From assembly GCA_021817565.1 (NCBI GenBank), contig JAKAUP010000007.1, forward strand, positions 88,497-152,496: a DNA stretch of 64,000 nucleotides. The letters run 5' to 3'. Source of the stretch: Microcaldota archaeon (GTDB lineage Archaea > Micrarchaeota > Micrarchaeia > Micrarchaeales > Micrarchaeaceae). How positions within the stretch are numbered: the first letter of the stretch is position 1; each line of letters begins with the position of its first letter. The position numbers and the translations under genes are program-made. Under the pieces are notes generated by a model that had not been told where the DNA came from, ran no database searches, and saw nothing but the letters and a program-made list of their open reading frames with translations. Below, one piece after another: positions 16,827-25,612 of the stretch.

Positions 16827-17921
16827 ATGCCGCTTACACGCATAAATGTCGGTCCAATACACCCAAGCACTCACGGAGTATTGCGTTTTATAGTAGACCT
16901 TGACGGCGACACAATAGAGCACATAGAAACGCATGTAGGCTTCCTCCACCGGGGCGTAGAAAAGCTGTGCGAAAGTAGGATGTATATGCAAATTCCGTCA
17001 TACACGGAAAAACTGGACTATCTCGCACCCCTATCGTGGGACGACCTATATGTCAACACCGTAGAAAAGGTGCTTGGGCTCGAAGTCAAAGAGACAGCAA
17101 AATATGCAAGGATGGTTCTGCTAGAGTTCCAAAGGATTGCAAGCCATTTGGTATTCATCGGAACGTTGTGCAACGATATGGGCCAGATGTTTACCTTGTT
17201 CATGTGGACATTCAGGGAGCGGGACATGGTATTAAAGTTCTTGGAGGACGTTTCAGGAGGAAGGATGTTCTATGTAAACATCAGGCTCACGGGCCTGAAC
17301 AGGAATCTTCCGGCAGATTTCAAGGAGCGCGCGCACGCGCTTGCAGACATTCTGGAAACAAAAATCCAGAGTTACAGGGATATGACAGAAGGGAACCCGA
17401 TCTTCATGGAAAGAACAAAGGGAGTGGGAAGGATAAGCCAAAAGGATGCGATAGCACACGGAATATCCGGACACGCTCTAAGGGCAACAGGGATAGCATA
17501 CGACATTAGAAAGGCCAATCCCTACTATGAGTATTCAAAAATGAAATTCAGGGTATGTACAGAAACAGGGGGAGACGCATATTCGAGGTACAAGGTGAGG
17601 TATAACGAGATATTCGAAAGCATAAAGATAATACGTCAGGCGCTTGACGCGATGCCAGATGGTGACGTGCTGGGAATGCCCATAAAGCTTATATCGCCGC
17701 AAGCCAAGCCTGACATAATAGTTAATAACGCTGAGCTTCCAAAGGGAGAAGGGATAATATACCTTGTCCCAGACAAGCAACGTCCTTACCGTATATATCT
17801 CAGATCAGGGACATACACAAATACGGCAATCCTTGAGCATATGTGCAAGGGGATAAAATATGCAGACCTCTTTACTATATTGGGCAGCATGGATCTTGTC
17901 GCAGGGGATATAGATAAGTGA
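16827..17921 (+). CDS. nuoD: complex I subunit D (49-kDa type)
   Basis: 364 residues, related to the large subunit of NiFe hydrogenases and forming the quinone site with NuoB. It has NVGPIHPSTHGVLRF with the quinone-site histidines, FLHRGVEKL, and the C-terminal DPVMGEVDR-equivalent reduced to LGSMDLVAGDIDK. ATG 16827 has GGTG upstream; GTG 16821 would overlap nuoC. No further nuo genes follow; the next gene is a prefoldin, so the membrane subunits must lie elsewhere or be absent. Confidence 0.95.
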   Translation: MPLTRINVGPIHPSTHGVLRFIVDLDGDTIEHIETHVGFLHRGVEKLCESRMYMQIPSYTEKLDYLAPLSWDDLYVNTVEKVLGLEVKETAKYARMVLLEFQRIASHLVFIGTLCNDMGQMFTLFMWTFRERDMVLKFLEDVSGGRMFYVNIRLTGLNRNLPADFKERAHALADILETKIQSYRDMTEGNPIFMERTKGVGRISQKDAIAHGISGHALRATGIAYDIRKANPYYEYSKMKFRVCTETGGDAYSRYKVRYNEIFESIKIIRQALDAMPDGDVLGMPIKLISPQAKPDIIVNNAELPKGEGIIYLVPDKQRPYRIYLRSGTYTNTAILEHMCKGIKYADLFTILGSMDLVAGDIDK

Positions 17922-17925
17922 TATT

Positions 17926-18273
17926 ATGGAAAACAATCAAAAGAAGAACATAGAAGAGAAGACGATGGATTACCAGAGGATAAACGAACAACTTGAATCC
18001 CTCTCGTCCCAGAAGGACAGGTTTTCGATGCAGAAGGCAGAGTACAAAAACGCCGAAACGGAGATAACAAACGCAAAAGGGAAGATATATTCGGCGGTGG
18101 GCTCTGTAATCGTGGAAGTATCAAAGGAAGATGCATCAAAGACAATCAAGGAAAAGATAGAGATGGTAGATCTGCGCCTAAGCGTGATAACCAAACAGAT
18201 CGCAGAGCTATCAGAAAAGGAGAAGAAGGCAAGGGCCGAACTCGAAAACATGCTGAAGCCGGCCCCAAGCTAA
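17926..18273 (+). CDS. pfdB: prefoldin subunit beta
   Basis: 115-residue coiled-coil chaperone subunit that forms the alpha2-beta4 jellyfish complex and delivers unfolded proteins to the thermosome. Two long charged helices (about 5-50 and 75-112) flank a short beta-hairpin region, AKGKIYSAVGSVIVEVSK. The EKIEMVDLRLSVITKQ segment is typical of beta subunits. It starts 4 nt after nuoD; the link to complex I is positional only. Confidence 0.8.
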   Translation: MENNQKKNIEEKTMDYQRINEQLESLSSQKDRFSMQKAEYKNAETEITNAKGKIYSAVGSVIVEVSKEDASKTIKEKIEMVDLRLSVITKQIAELSEKEKKARAELENMLKPAPS

Positions 18274-18285
18274 ATTGGTAATCTG

Positions 18286-19269
18286 ATGGGGATAGGAATA
18301 GGAGAGCTGAAAAGCATGCTCGAACGGTACAGAAAATCAAATGTCTCCATAGCATCGCATTCAATAGGCGATGCAGACTTCATAGGTTCTGCGATTGCGC
18401 TTGCCGAGTATATCCCAAACTCGAAAATCATAGTACAAGACAAGATATCCGCAAACGTTGAGCGGATACTTAAACAGAACGGCATATTACTCAAGACAGA
18501 TAGTTCGCTTGGCAATCCAGATTTGATCATACTTCTCGACGTAAACAACTTCCAGAACTGTGGCACATTGCAAACAGAGTTATCAAAAACAAAAAAGAGC
18601 ATACTCATCATAGACCACCACCATCCTAAAGCCGAGGAAAGGGAAAACGTAATAACGTTCGACCAGGAGGAATACTCTTCTACCTGCAACATAGTATACA
18701 GCGTCCTCAAAGAGCTGGGATTCAAGCTGACGCAAAAGTCGGCAGAGATGCTCCTAATCGGCATGGTGTCAGACTCCGCAGAACTGATCAATTCAACGCC
18801 AAAAACATTCATGCACGTATCAGAGATACTCGATTATACGAAAACCGACTATGCGGACATAGTAGAAGAAATATCCTACAATCTTAACTCAAAGGAACGC
18901 GAAGAGATAATCTCAGATATATGCTCATCAAGCAAGGAAAACATATCTGGTATACTGATACTGTACGGAGAGTCAAAGCTGCCCGCGCACATATCCGCGG
19001 ACTTTGCAGTAAAAGCAGGGGCAGACATAGCCCTATTTTACTCGTATTACAAAGAGGAAATATCAATATCTGCAAGGATGCGTCACTCCACCGAGAAGAA
19101 GCGCAAAATACACCTTGGCGAGATAATGGGCAAATGCGCGCATGCAATAAACGGCACGGGCGGAGGACACAGCTGTGCGGCAGGCGCATACGGCCCCAAA
19201 AAGGAAGGGTATAAAGATTTCGTAAAGGAGTTCAAGGAGATGGTTTCTGCAACTGCGGCGGTTTTATGA
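18286..19269 (+). CDS. DHH-family phosphoesterase
   Basis: 327 residues with a DHH domain and C-terminal DHHA1 domain, as in NrnA/RecJ-like nucleases and cyclic dinucleotide hydrolases. Visible motifs: SHSIGDADFIGSA (motif I), LLDVNNF (motif II), IDHHHP (DHH, about residue 108), GMVSDSAEL (motif IV) and NGTGGGHSCAAGA in DHHA1. It overlaps mre11 by 4 nt (ATGA), which makes a nucleic-acid role likely. The exact substrate is not resolvable. Confidence 0.87.
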   Translation: MGIGIGELKSMLERYRKSNVSIASHSIGDADFIGSAIALAEYIPNSKIIVQDKISANVERILKQNGILLKTDSSLGNPDLIILLDVNNFQNCGTLQTELSKTKKSILIIDHHHPKAEERENVITFDQEEYSSTCNIVYSVLKELGFKLTQKSAEMLLIGMVSDSAELINSTPKTFMHVSEILDYTKTDYADIVEEISYNLNSKEREEIISDICSSSKENISGILILYGESKLPAHISADFAVKAGADIALFYSYYKEEISISARMRHSTEKKRKIHLGEIMGKCAHAINGTGGGHSCAAGAYGPKKEGYKDFVKEFKEMVSATAAVL

Positions 19270-20495
19270 AGATAGGGATAGTATCTGACATGCACCTTGG
19301 ATACGAAAGGTTCAGGGAGGATGCATACACTCAGGCAAAACGTGCGCTAGACCTCGCATCTGCATCCTGCGATCTTATACTGATCCCTGGCGATGTGTTT
19401 GATAACAGAACCCCTTCTCCGGAGGTTATAGCAGAAGGGATAAACATATTCAGGGAGTTGTCAAAAAGAGCATGGCAAGCAAAAGTTACCGATTACATAT
19501 CCGAGAGAGAGACGCACACAAGCGTGCCGGTAGTGGCGATTTCGGGCACGCATGAGCGCACGGCAATCGGGAGGGACAATGCGCTACGACTTCTAGACTT
19601 GGCAGGCCTGCTTGTCGATACTAGCGAATCAACCACAATAATATCAAAGGGCGAGGAAAGGGTCGCAATCTATGGGATAGGGGGAGTCTCAGAGGAACTG
19701 TTCAAATCAAAGATAGGTGAGCTGGCGCCTAGGCCGGTAGAGGGTGCATTCAACATATTCATGTTCCATCAGTCAGTCTACGAACTGCTCCCATTTAACG
19801 AGGCTTTTGTAAGGACCGAAGAACTCCCAAAAGGATTCGACCTTTATATAGACGGGCATTTGCACACGAACACTGAGACCGAGGCGCATCGCAAGCCGTT
19901 CCTGATACCCGGCAGCACTGTAATAACCCAGATGAAAGAAGGAGAGCAATCCAGCAAAGGCTTCATAATATTCGATACAAAGGAAAGGAAGCATACATTC
20001 GTTGAGATAAACTCGCGCGCCTTTGTATCAAAAGAGATAAATGTTTCCGGGAAAAGCAGCACGCAAATCAAAGAGAGGTGCGCAGAGACTATAGCGGAGA
20101 TATTACGCGATCAACACAATGCCATAATCAGGCTGAGGCTAAAGGGTGAGCTGAACCACGGAATATCGAACAGCGAGATAAGCATAAAAGGGCTAATTGG
20201 CAGATACTCAAAGGAGGCTTTTATAGAAGTGGACACTTCAAAAATAACAAATGCCTCTGTGGAAGAAGGGATAAGGGAGGTAAGGGAAAACAAGATTCAC
20301 GGTGAATCAATCAAGGAGCAAGGACTGGCTACACTTCAGCAGGCGCTTGAATCTCTCGGCTTTACCTTGGGGATACCCTCATCAGAACTGTTCGAGATGC
20401 TTGTAAGCACAGAACTCAAGAAAGAACGCCTCACAGAGCAGATACTGGAAAAGTTAGACGCTGCAGACGAGAAAGAGAATAAGGAAAAAGGCTAA
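19266..20495 (+). CDS. mre11: Mre11-like DNA repair nuclease
   Basis: Calcineurin-like phosphoesterase, 409 residues, of the double-strand-break repair family. Metal-binding motifs in order: SDMHLGY, IPGDVFDN, SGTHERT (replacing GNHE), FHQSVYE and DGHLHTNT. The C-terminal 150 residues would form the capping domain and the Rad50-contacting helices. No rad50 gene is adjacent, although archaea usually encode the two together. The 3' end overlaps the convergent L14e gene by 4 nt. Confidence 0.88.
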   Translation: MKIGIVSDMHLGYERFREDAYTQAKRALDLASASCDLILIPGDVFDNRTPSPEVIAEGINIFRELSKRAWQAKVTDYISERETHTSVPVVAISGTHERTAIGRDNALRLLDLAGLLVDTSESTTIISKGEERVAIYGIGGVSEELFKSKIGELAPRPVEGAFNIFMFHQSVYELLPFNEAFVRTEELPKGFDLYIDGHLHTNTETEAHRKPFLIPGSTVITQMKEGEQSSKGFIIFDTKERKHTFVEINSRAFVSKEINVSGKSSTQIKERCAETIAEILRDQHNAIIRLRLKGELNHGISNSEISIKGLIGRYSKEAFIEVDTSKITNASVEEGIREVRENKIHGESIKEQGLATLQQALESLGFTLGIPSSELFEMLVSTELKKERLTEQILEKLDAADEKENKEKG

Positions 20496-20728
20496 TGGCT
20501 CCCCGATGCCGGTTCCAAGCCAATCGCTTTTTCCACTGCCTCCTTGTTTTTGGGATCAACTTTCTGCTCAAGAAACTCAAGATGGCGGGGGTTGCACCGT
20601 CGTTCCTTCTTTCTTGCGGCAGTAACTATCTTTACGAATCCGTCGCTTTCAACGCCAGTTATTACCGCCTTCTTGCCCGCGTCCCTTCCGTATTTCTTTA
20701 TGCAAACTCTTCCTACTTCCAATAACAT
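20492..20728 (-). CDS. rpl14e: ribosomal protein L14e
   Basis: 78 residues, KOW-type SH3 fold of the archaeal/eukaryotic large subunit. The start MLLEVGRVCIKKYGRDAGKKAVI matches the family's EVGRxxxKxxGRDAGKK signature, followed by NPRHLEFLEQKVD. GGTGA lies before the ATG. It ends the adk-DUF106-L34e-cmk-L14e string seen in many archaea. Confidence 0.93.
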   Translation of the reverse strand: MLLEVGRVCIKKYGRDAGKKAVITGVESDGFVKIVTAARKKERRCNPRHLEFLEQKVDPKNKEAVEKAIGLEPASGSH

Positions 20729-20732
20729 ACAT

Positions 20733-21254
20733 TCACCTTCTCATTTTTTCTTTTAGTGCAGAGGATATCAGGCTTACCGAACCGTCAATACTTATCTTTC
20801 CGGTGTTTATCTGCAGGTCAAAATCATCATGATTGGTTATATCTACCACATAAAACTTTTTAAAATGCTCTATGGCTGTGCGATCTATCTCAAGCATGCG
20901 CGCCCTTGCATCATTCTCGTCCTCTATGTTCTCTCTTCTCATATACCTCTTAACCCTTACCTCATCCTGCGCGTACAGCCATATCCTGAGCGTCGCGTCT
21001 TTTATGAGCCATGGGCTGAGCCATGTGCTTATCACACAGTCTTCTTTTGAGGCCATCTCGATAGTCTTCATATCGAAATTCTTTACAAACTCCTCGTCCG
21101 TCTCATCGATAAAAGAGGTAAGCTTCTTGTTTTCACTGAGGTAATCCTTATACGAGTTTTTAACGTGCAGCAATCCCATGTCGGAAGCGACCCGTTCTGA
21201 GATGGTCGTCTTTCCCGAACCGGTCAATCCGCTTATACAAATCTTAACTACCAT
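20733..21254 (-). CDS. cmk: cytidylate kinase, archaeal type
   Basis: 173 residues, phosphorylates CMP/dCMP. P-loop SGLTGSGKTTISE (about residue 8), a nucleoside-binding DFETDEEFVKNFD-like segment, the WLSPWLIKDATLRIWLYAQ core and the lid RYMRRENI. It is placed 4 nt from L14e and 5 nt from L34e in the conserved ribosomal-protein string, the usual context of archaeal Cmk. Confidence 0.92.
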   Translation of the reverse strand: MVVKICISGLTGSGKTTISERVASDMGLLHVKNSYKDYLSENKKLTSFIDETDEEFVKNFDMKTIEMASKEDCVISTWLSPWLIKDATLRIWLYAQDEVRVKRYMRRENIEDENDARARMLEIDRTAIEHFKKFYVVDITNHDDFDLQINTGKISIDGSVSLISSALKEKMRR

Positions 21255-21259
21255 TTTTA

Positions 21260-21577
21260 TCAGTGCGCCACAAGCTGTAATACATAAGCCTTATATTTGG
21301 TGCCCAGGTCGTCAAGCTTGAGTTCTCCCTGTTCCACCCTGCTGCCGAACTTTATTACCTCCGCAGAGCACTTGCTGCACAATACTCCTCCGAACTGCCT
21401 GCTCGTCGTCCTTCTGCTCTTTCCGCCCTTGCTGCTTATCCCATTCAGTTCCGCAAGGCATATTGCGCAAACATGTGGCGCATTCCGCGCCCTCCTGTAA
21501 TGCACCACACTTCTTCCGCTCTTTGTCACTCTCTTTAGCTTCTTATAGCTTCTTGATCTGTGCATCGGTTTCGTCAA
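21260..21577 (-). CDS. rpl34e: ribosomal protein L34e
   Basis: About 105 residues. The N-terminal PMHRSRSYKKLKR motif and HYRRARN are diagnostic, and two zinc-binding pairs are present (CAIC and CSKC). I chose TTG at 21577, which gives the family start M-T-K-P-M-H-R-S-R-S with AGGTG just upstream; GTG at 21586 or ATG at 21565 are alternatives. Flanked by DUF106 and cmk as in other archaea. Confidence 0.92.
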   Translation of the reverse strand: MTKPMHRSRSYKKLKRVTKSGRSVVHYRRARNAPHVCAICLAELNGISSKGGKSRRTTSRQFGGVLCSKCSAEVIKFGSRVEQGELKLDDLGTKYKAYVLQLVAH

Positions 21578-21586
21578 ACTAAACAC

Positions 21587-22084
21587 CTATTTGTCGCTAA
21601 GCGCTTCCTCCCCCATGGCTTCCATCCTACTCTTTTTCCTGTCATATAGCGCTATAGTTATACCTACAACCAAACCTAATATAAACACCACCGCTATGAA
21701 AAGCTCCTTGTATCCCATGGGGAATATGAAATTTATAACGTATTTCTGCCACGAACTGAGATAAACACCTATCAGCAAGTAATATATTGCGAGCAACACA
21801 GGGAATATGACTATCATGGGCTTCATCGAATTCTTCATGCTCTCATTGAAATGAGGCATCATCTCTTTCTGTTTTGCCATAATGTGTTCCTGCGGAGCCT
21901 TGTTTTTGATCATTTCCCGCATCTCTATATTTATCCTGTTCAGCTTTCTTTGTATGCTCCTAGCCTTCTTCGGGTTTCCTAGGGTTCTTTGTATTACAGT
22001 AGACATAGCAACATCCAATATCGCTATACCCACTATTATCAAAGCCACGTTGATTGGCATTGGTACTAGAATTGCCGTGGTCAT
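21587..22084 (-). CDS. DUF106 membrane insertase of the Oxa1/YidC/EMC3 superfamily
   Basis: 165 residues with three membrane helices (about 8-28, 85-108, 125-148) separated by a basic cytoplasmic coiled coil (about 35-75). This is the layout of archaeal DUF106 proteins, which are homologues of Get1, EMC3 and TMCO1 and insert membrane proteins co-translationally. The gene sits between adkA and L34e; in many archaea secY lies just upstream of adkA, but here the thermosome does. Confidence 0.88.
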   Translation of the reverse strand: MTTAILVPMPINVALIIVGIAILDVAMSTVIQRTLGNPKKARSIQRKLNRINIEMREMIKNKAPQEHIMAKQKEMMPHFNESMKNSMKPMIVIFPVLLAIYYLLIGVYLSSWQKYVINFIFPMGYKELFIAVVFILGLVVGITIALYDRKKSRMEAMGEEALSDK

Positions 22085-22088
22085 GATA

Positions 22089-22661
22089 TCAATCCATGTT
22101 TTTTATTGCCTCTATGCATCTGTTTGCCGTTTCTTGAATGCGGCCCTGCCTGTTGTGTATTATGTAAAGCGGCAGGTTTAAATAAGTGGAGTAATACGAG
22201 AGAGCGCTTAGGTTTATCATGCGCTGATTCTCTATCTTTACTTTATCTTCGATCTCTCTAGTCCTGCTTTTGTCCCCCTTTCTTCTAGCCAAAATCTCTT
22301 TCTCTGTCGCGTCTATCATTATTATCCCGGAAAGACCTTTGAGCATTGATATCGCATCGTATGGTATCCCGGAAGTATACCTATTTCCGCTGCATACTGA
22401 TACGTGAGTGTCTATAAGCACTGTGCCACTCATGGCGGATATCTGTCTTATGGCAGATTTTCTTAGCGCCGAAGTTACCTTTTTGGGAAGGTATCTTATC
22501 TGATCCCTGTTCTTTACATATTTCTCCGTCACCGCAATGTCCTTCATCAAAGTACCAATGGTGACCGACTTATACCCTTCTTTTTTAAGCAGCTCCGTCA
22601 CGCTCGTCTTTCCTACTCCGGGCGATCCGCATAAGAGGATGCAGTTAAGGGATCTTTTCAT
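22089..22661 (-). CDS. adkA: archaeal adenylate kinase
   Basis: 190 residues, converts AMP and ATP to two ADP. P-loop LLCGSPGVGKTSVTELL (about residue 12), then TIGTLMKDIA, RDQIRYLPKKV and the LIDTHVSV strand, followed by a C-terminal helix with RMINLSALSYYSTYL. This is the trimeric archaeal type rather than the bacterial lid-containing type. It lies 4 nt upstream of DUF106 in the ribosomal-protein string. Confidence 0.9.
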   Translation of the reverse strand: MKRSLNCILLCGSPGVGKTSVTELLKKEGYKSVTIGTLMKDIAVTEKYVKNRDQIRYLPKKVTSALRKSAIRQISAMSGTVLIDTHVSVCSGNRYTSGIPYDAISMLKGLSGIIMIDATEKEILARRKGDKSRTREIEDKVKIENQRMINLSALSYYSTYLNLPLYIIHNRQGRIQETANRCIEAIKNMD

Positions 22662-22680
22662 CTGAACACATCAGAGGGGT

Positions 22681-24324
22681 TTAATCCCCCTCCATTCCTC
22701 CGGGAGGCATTCCTCCAGGTGCGCCTTTCGATCTTGAACTGATAATATCATCTATTCTCAGTATCATCTCGGCGGCCTCGCTTGCACTGTATATCAGCTG
22801 TATCTTCATCTTTGTTGGCTCAAGCACACCGATTGACTCCATGTCTCCCACTGTGTTCTTGAATATATCTACCCCGAATTTCCTGCCGTCCGGAGACTTG
22901 TGCTTGTTCCTCAGTTGTACCAACGTGTCTATCGCGTCAATACCTGCCGTCTCTGCGAGCGTCTTCGGTATGGACTCGAGCGCGTCTGCGAATTTCTGTA
23001 TCGCAAGCTGTTCCCTTCCTCCAACCTCTCCGGAATATTGCCTTAGGTTGTCCGCAAGGTCTATTTCGATAGCGCCCCCTCCAACCACATACATCCCGTT
23101 GTTCTCGATGGTTGCTGTTACCGCTCCAAGTACATCCTCAAGCGAACGCTCAACCTCGTCTATCACCTGCTGTGATCCGCCCCTCACGAATATACTTACG
23201 CTCTTGGGGTTCTTGCAGTCCTCTACGAACACCATCTCCTCTCCGCTTACCTTTCTTTCTTCGACAACCCCTGCGCGTCCAAGGTCATCACCCGAGAGGT
23301 CGTCCAGGCTTGTTATTATCTTTGCATTTGTCGCCCTCGCCAGCTTCTCCATATCACTCTTCTTGACACGCCTTATCGCCATTATGCTGTACTTCGCAAG
23401 GAAGTGCTGTGCAACGTCATCTATACCCTTCTGCGTAAACAGCACATTCGCGCCGCTCTTCTTTATTTTTTCGGCCATCTCCTTTAGCATCATCTCTTCC
23501 TGCTGCAGGAATCCCTGGAGTTGCTCTGGTGAGGTTATATCTATCTTTGCGTCCGTTTCCGTCTTCTCTATCTCTAGCGCAGTATCAAGCAGCGCAATCT
23601 TCGCATCCGCGACGTACCGCGGCATGCTTGGGTGAGTAACCTCCTTATCTATTATCACTCCGCTTACCAGAGAAGTTTCTGCAATGCTTCCTCCAGTCTT
23701 CTTCTCTATCTTTATGTAATCCCTGTCTATTACATAGCGTCCCTTCTGGTTTTTGTCCGTCACTGCGTTTACTGCGTCTATAACAATCTTTGAAAGATGC
23801 TCCTTCGTCTCCCGCTCCCCTATATTCTTTGAACCAAGAGAGACAAGCGCTATCTTCTTCAATATGCTCTCGTCCTTAACATCCGCCTTCTTCGAGCTCT
23901 CTAGGAGAAGCTTGTCAGCCTTTGCGGCAGCCATCTTGTAACCTCTCACTATTATTGTGGGGTGTATCCCCTGTTCAATAAGTTCATCGGCTCCCTTCAA
24001 CAGATTTCCCGCTATTACAACCACGCTTGTGGTTCCATCTCCCACTTCCCTATCCTGACTCTTGGCAACATTCACCATTATCTTTGCCACAGGGTGTTCA
24101 ACATTCATCTCTTCCAGTATGGTGGCTCCGTCATTTGTTATGACGATGTCACCCAAGTCGCTAACAAGCATCTTGTCCATGCCTTTTGGTCCAAGCGTCG
24201 TCTTGACTACATTCGCTACTGCTACCGCAACCGCAATATTCGTCCTTTGGGCATCCCTACCCAACAACCGCGTGGCTCCCTCTGGGAGTAGCATTATCTG
24301 TCCTAAATTCTGGTTCTCTGGCAT
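22681..24324 (-). CDS. thermosome subunit (group II chaperonin)
   Basis: 547-residue ATP-dependent chaperonin with built-in lid. [11 protein letters not shown] (phosphate binding), [24 protein letters not shown] (ATP site, catalytic Asp) and the C-terminal [10 protein letters not shown] are present. It ends in the typical glycine/methionine tail [16 protein letters not shown] precedes the ATG. The region to 24430 is AT-rich and contains TATA-like blocks for both this gene and the divergent barrel gene. Prefoldin beta at 17.9 kb is its expected co-chaperone. Confidence 0.97.
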   Translation of the reverse strand: MPENQNLGQIMLLPEGATRLLGRDAQRTNIAVAVAVANVVKTTLGPKGMDKMLVSDLGDIVITNDGATILEEMNVEHPVAKIMVNVAKSQDREVGDGTTSVVVIAGNLLKGADELIEQGIHPTIIVRGYKMAAAKADKLLLESSKKADVKDESILKKIALVSLGSKNIGERETKEHLSKIVIDAVNAVTDKNQKGRYVIDRDYIKIEKKTGGSIAETSLVSGVIIDKEVTHPSMPRYVADAKIALLDTALEIEKTETDAKIDITSPEQLQGFLQQEEMMLKEMAEKIKKSGANVLFTQKGIDDVAQHFLAKYSIMAIRRVKKSDMEKLARATNAKIITSLDDLSGDDLGRAGVVEERKVSGEEMVFVEDCKNPKSVSIFVRGGSQQVIDEVERSLEDVLGAVTATIENNGMYVVGGGAIEIDLADNLRQYSGEVGGREQLAIQKFADALESIPKTLAETAGIDAIDTLVQLRNKHKSPDGRKFGVDIFKNTVGDMESIGVLEPTKMKIQLIYSASEAAEMILRIDDIISSRSKGAPGGMPPGGMEGD

Positions 24325-24498
24325 ATTTTCACCTATTGTCTGAAAAGCGTTAATATCTCAAATCAAAAAAAGATCCTGTAAATACTAAAATCTCTTAGAA
24401 TTATACCTACAATAAAATATTTATATTTTGTGCAGGAGCGCAAGACCAAGAAAACAAGCATTTCAGGCCGCCTGTAGTAGGAGTAGCACCCCAAAATC

Positions 24499-24510
24499 CA
24501 TATATATCAT
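24499..24510 (+). promoter_or_regulatory. TATA box of the beta-barrel candidate gene
   Basis: CATATATATCATAAAAG lies about 30-40 nt before the chosen ATG at 24539, the distance expected for a short-leader archaeal transcript. It argues for an authentic archaeal promoter on the gene that follows. Confidence 0.45.
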
Positions 24511-24538
24511 AAAAGCAAAAATGCTTTATTGTGTGGTT

Positions 24539-25612
24539 ATGGGGTCTTATAAAAAGAGGGACGGACACAAGTGGAGCATTCCAAAACTGCTAAGGGTTGC
24601 AGGAGCAGCGGCAATTCTAAGTTCTGCGCTCGCCGCTCCGGTGATGGCTGGCCCAGAGCAGAGCATATACTTCCTTACAGGGGAGAAGGTGATGAATACA
24701 TACACGGATTCAACATCTTCAGATGCAGGAATAACCGATATTATAAAATTCAAAAGAAACGAATTTGCGCTGGGGGTGATGGACGAGGGTCTTGAAGAGG
24801 GCGGGATAAGGACAGGCATTTATGCGGACTATCTCTTCAGGTACAAGATAGCAGACAACATAAACGGGTTTTTGGGCATAGGTCCGTATGTAACGTGGAA
24901 AGTGCCAGTCGGAGAGGAAAACACAGGCGTCAATACCGCGTTGAACACCGACATAACGCTTGGATTTACCACTAGAATAAATCACGACCTAAGCCTTATT
25001 TTTCAGTGGGTGCAGGTAAAAACAGGACTCATTGTAATACAGGATAGCAGAAACACCGACGCAGACAATTTTATGGTAGGTGCAGGATACCGTTTCGGCA
25101 ATGGCGATAACACGCGGTACAAGAATTCATCATTCGAGGTATTTTTCGGAAGGTCCGACGCAAGCATGGGATCCGCAACAGATTGGGGCGCTCTGGACGA
25201 CATACACAAAAATGGATACTCCATAAAAGTAGGGTATCTTAACGAGGGCCATTTATATACGAACGAAGGAGGCGAAACAAAAAGGGATGGTATATTTGTG
25301 CAGCTAAGCACGGATTTATACTCAAACAACTTCCTAAAGGTATTTGCAAGTGCAGGCCCTTACATATCATCTACAACGCGTGTGAATCGTGACATGAACG
25401 CGTGCCGCGAAGTTGCGGGAACTCAGGTATGCCAAGAAACAGCCAAAGACGCATACAACATAAACCTGTATGCAAGCAGCGGGGTAAAGTTACTGCTTCC
25501 GGACAGATGGGAGATTACAGGCAGTGCAAACTACATATACACTGGCAGATTCTTCGATCACAACAACACAAACAGCGTTTTCTGGGGCGTAGGAGTAGGC
25601 TATAGGTTCTAA
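24539..25612 (+). CDS. exported outer-membrane-like beta-barrel protein candidate
   Basis: 357 residues from ATG 24539. A signal peptide ends in AAPVMA (cleavage after Ala37). The mature part has no hydrophobic helix but many alternating polar/apolar strands ended by turns or charged loops: LSLIFQWVQVKTGLIVI, FMVGAGYRFGN, SSFEVFFGRSD, YSIKVGYLNEGH, FLKVFASAGPY, YNINLYASSGVKLL. It finishes VFWGVGVGYRF, with a terminal phenylalanine as in bacterial outer-membrane proteins. A C-x8-C pair near residue 285-295 may form a disulfide in a loop. Archaea are not generally credited with such barrels. Flanking archaeal genes and a 4-nt overlap with Mrp argue against contamination. I cannot assign a function; porin or lipid enzyme are both possible. 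Confidence 0.72.
   Translation: MGSYKKRDGHKWSIPKLLRVAGAAAILSSALAAPVMAGPEQSIYFLTGEKVMNTYTDSTSSDAGITDIIKFKRNEFALGVMDEGLEEGGIRTGIYADYLFRYKIADNINGFLGIGPYVTWKVPVGEENTGVNTALNTDITLGFTTRINHDLSLIFQWVQVKTGLIVIQDSRNTDADNFMVGAGYRFGNGDNTRYKNSSFEVFFGRSDASMGSATDWGALDDIHKNGYSIKVGYLNEGHLYTNEGGETKRDGIFVQLSTDLYSNNFLKVFASAGPYISSTTRVNRDMNACREVAGTQVCQETAKDAYNINLYASSGVKLLLPDRWEITGSANYIYTGRFFDHNNTNSVFWGVGVGYRF

Noticed and set aside
22841..23635. 264-codon plus-strand frame inside the thermosome gene
   Set aside because: Low-complexity Ser/Ala/Thr product antisense to a certain gene.
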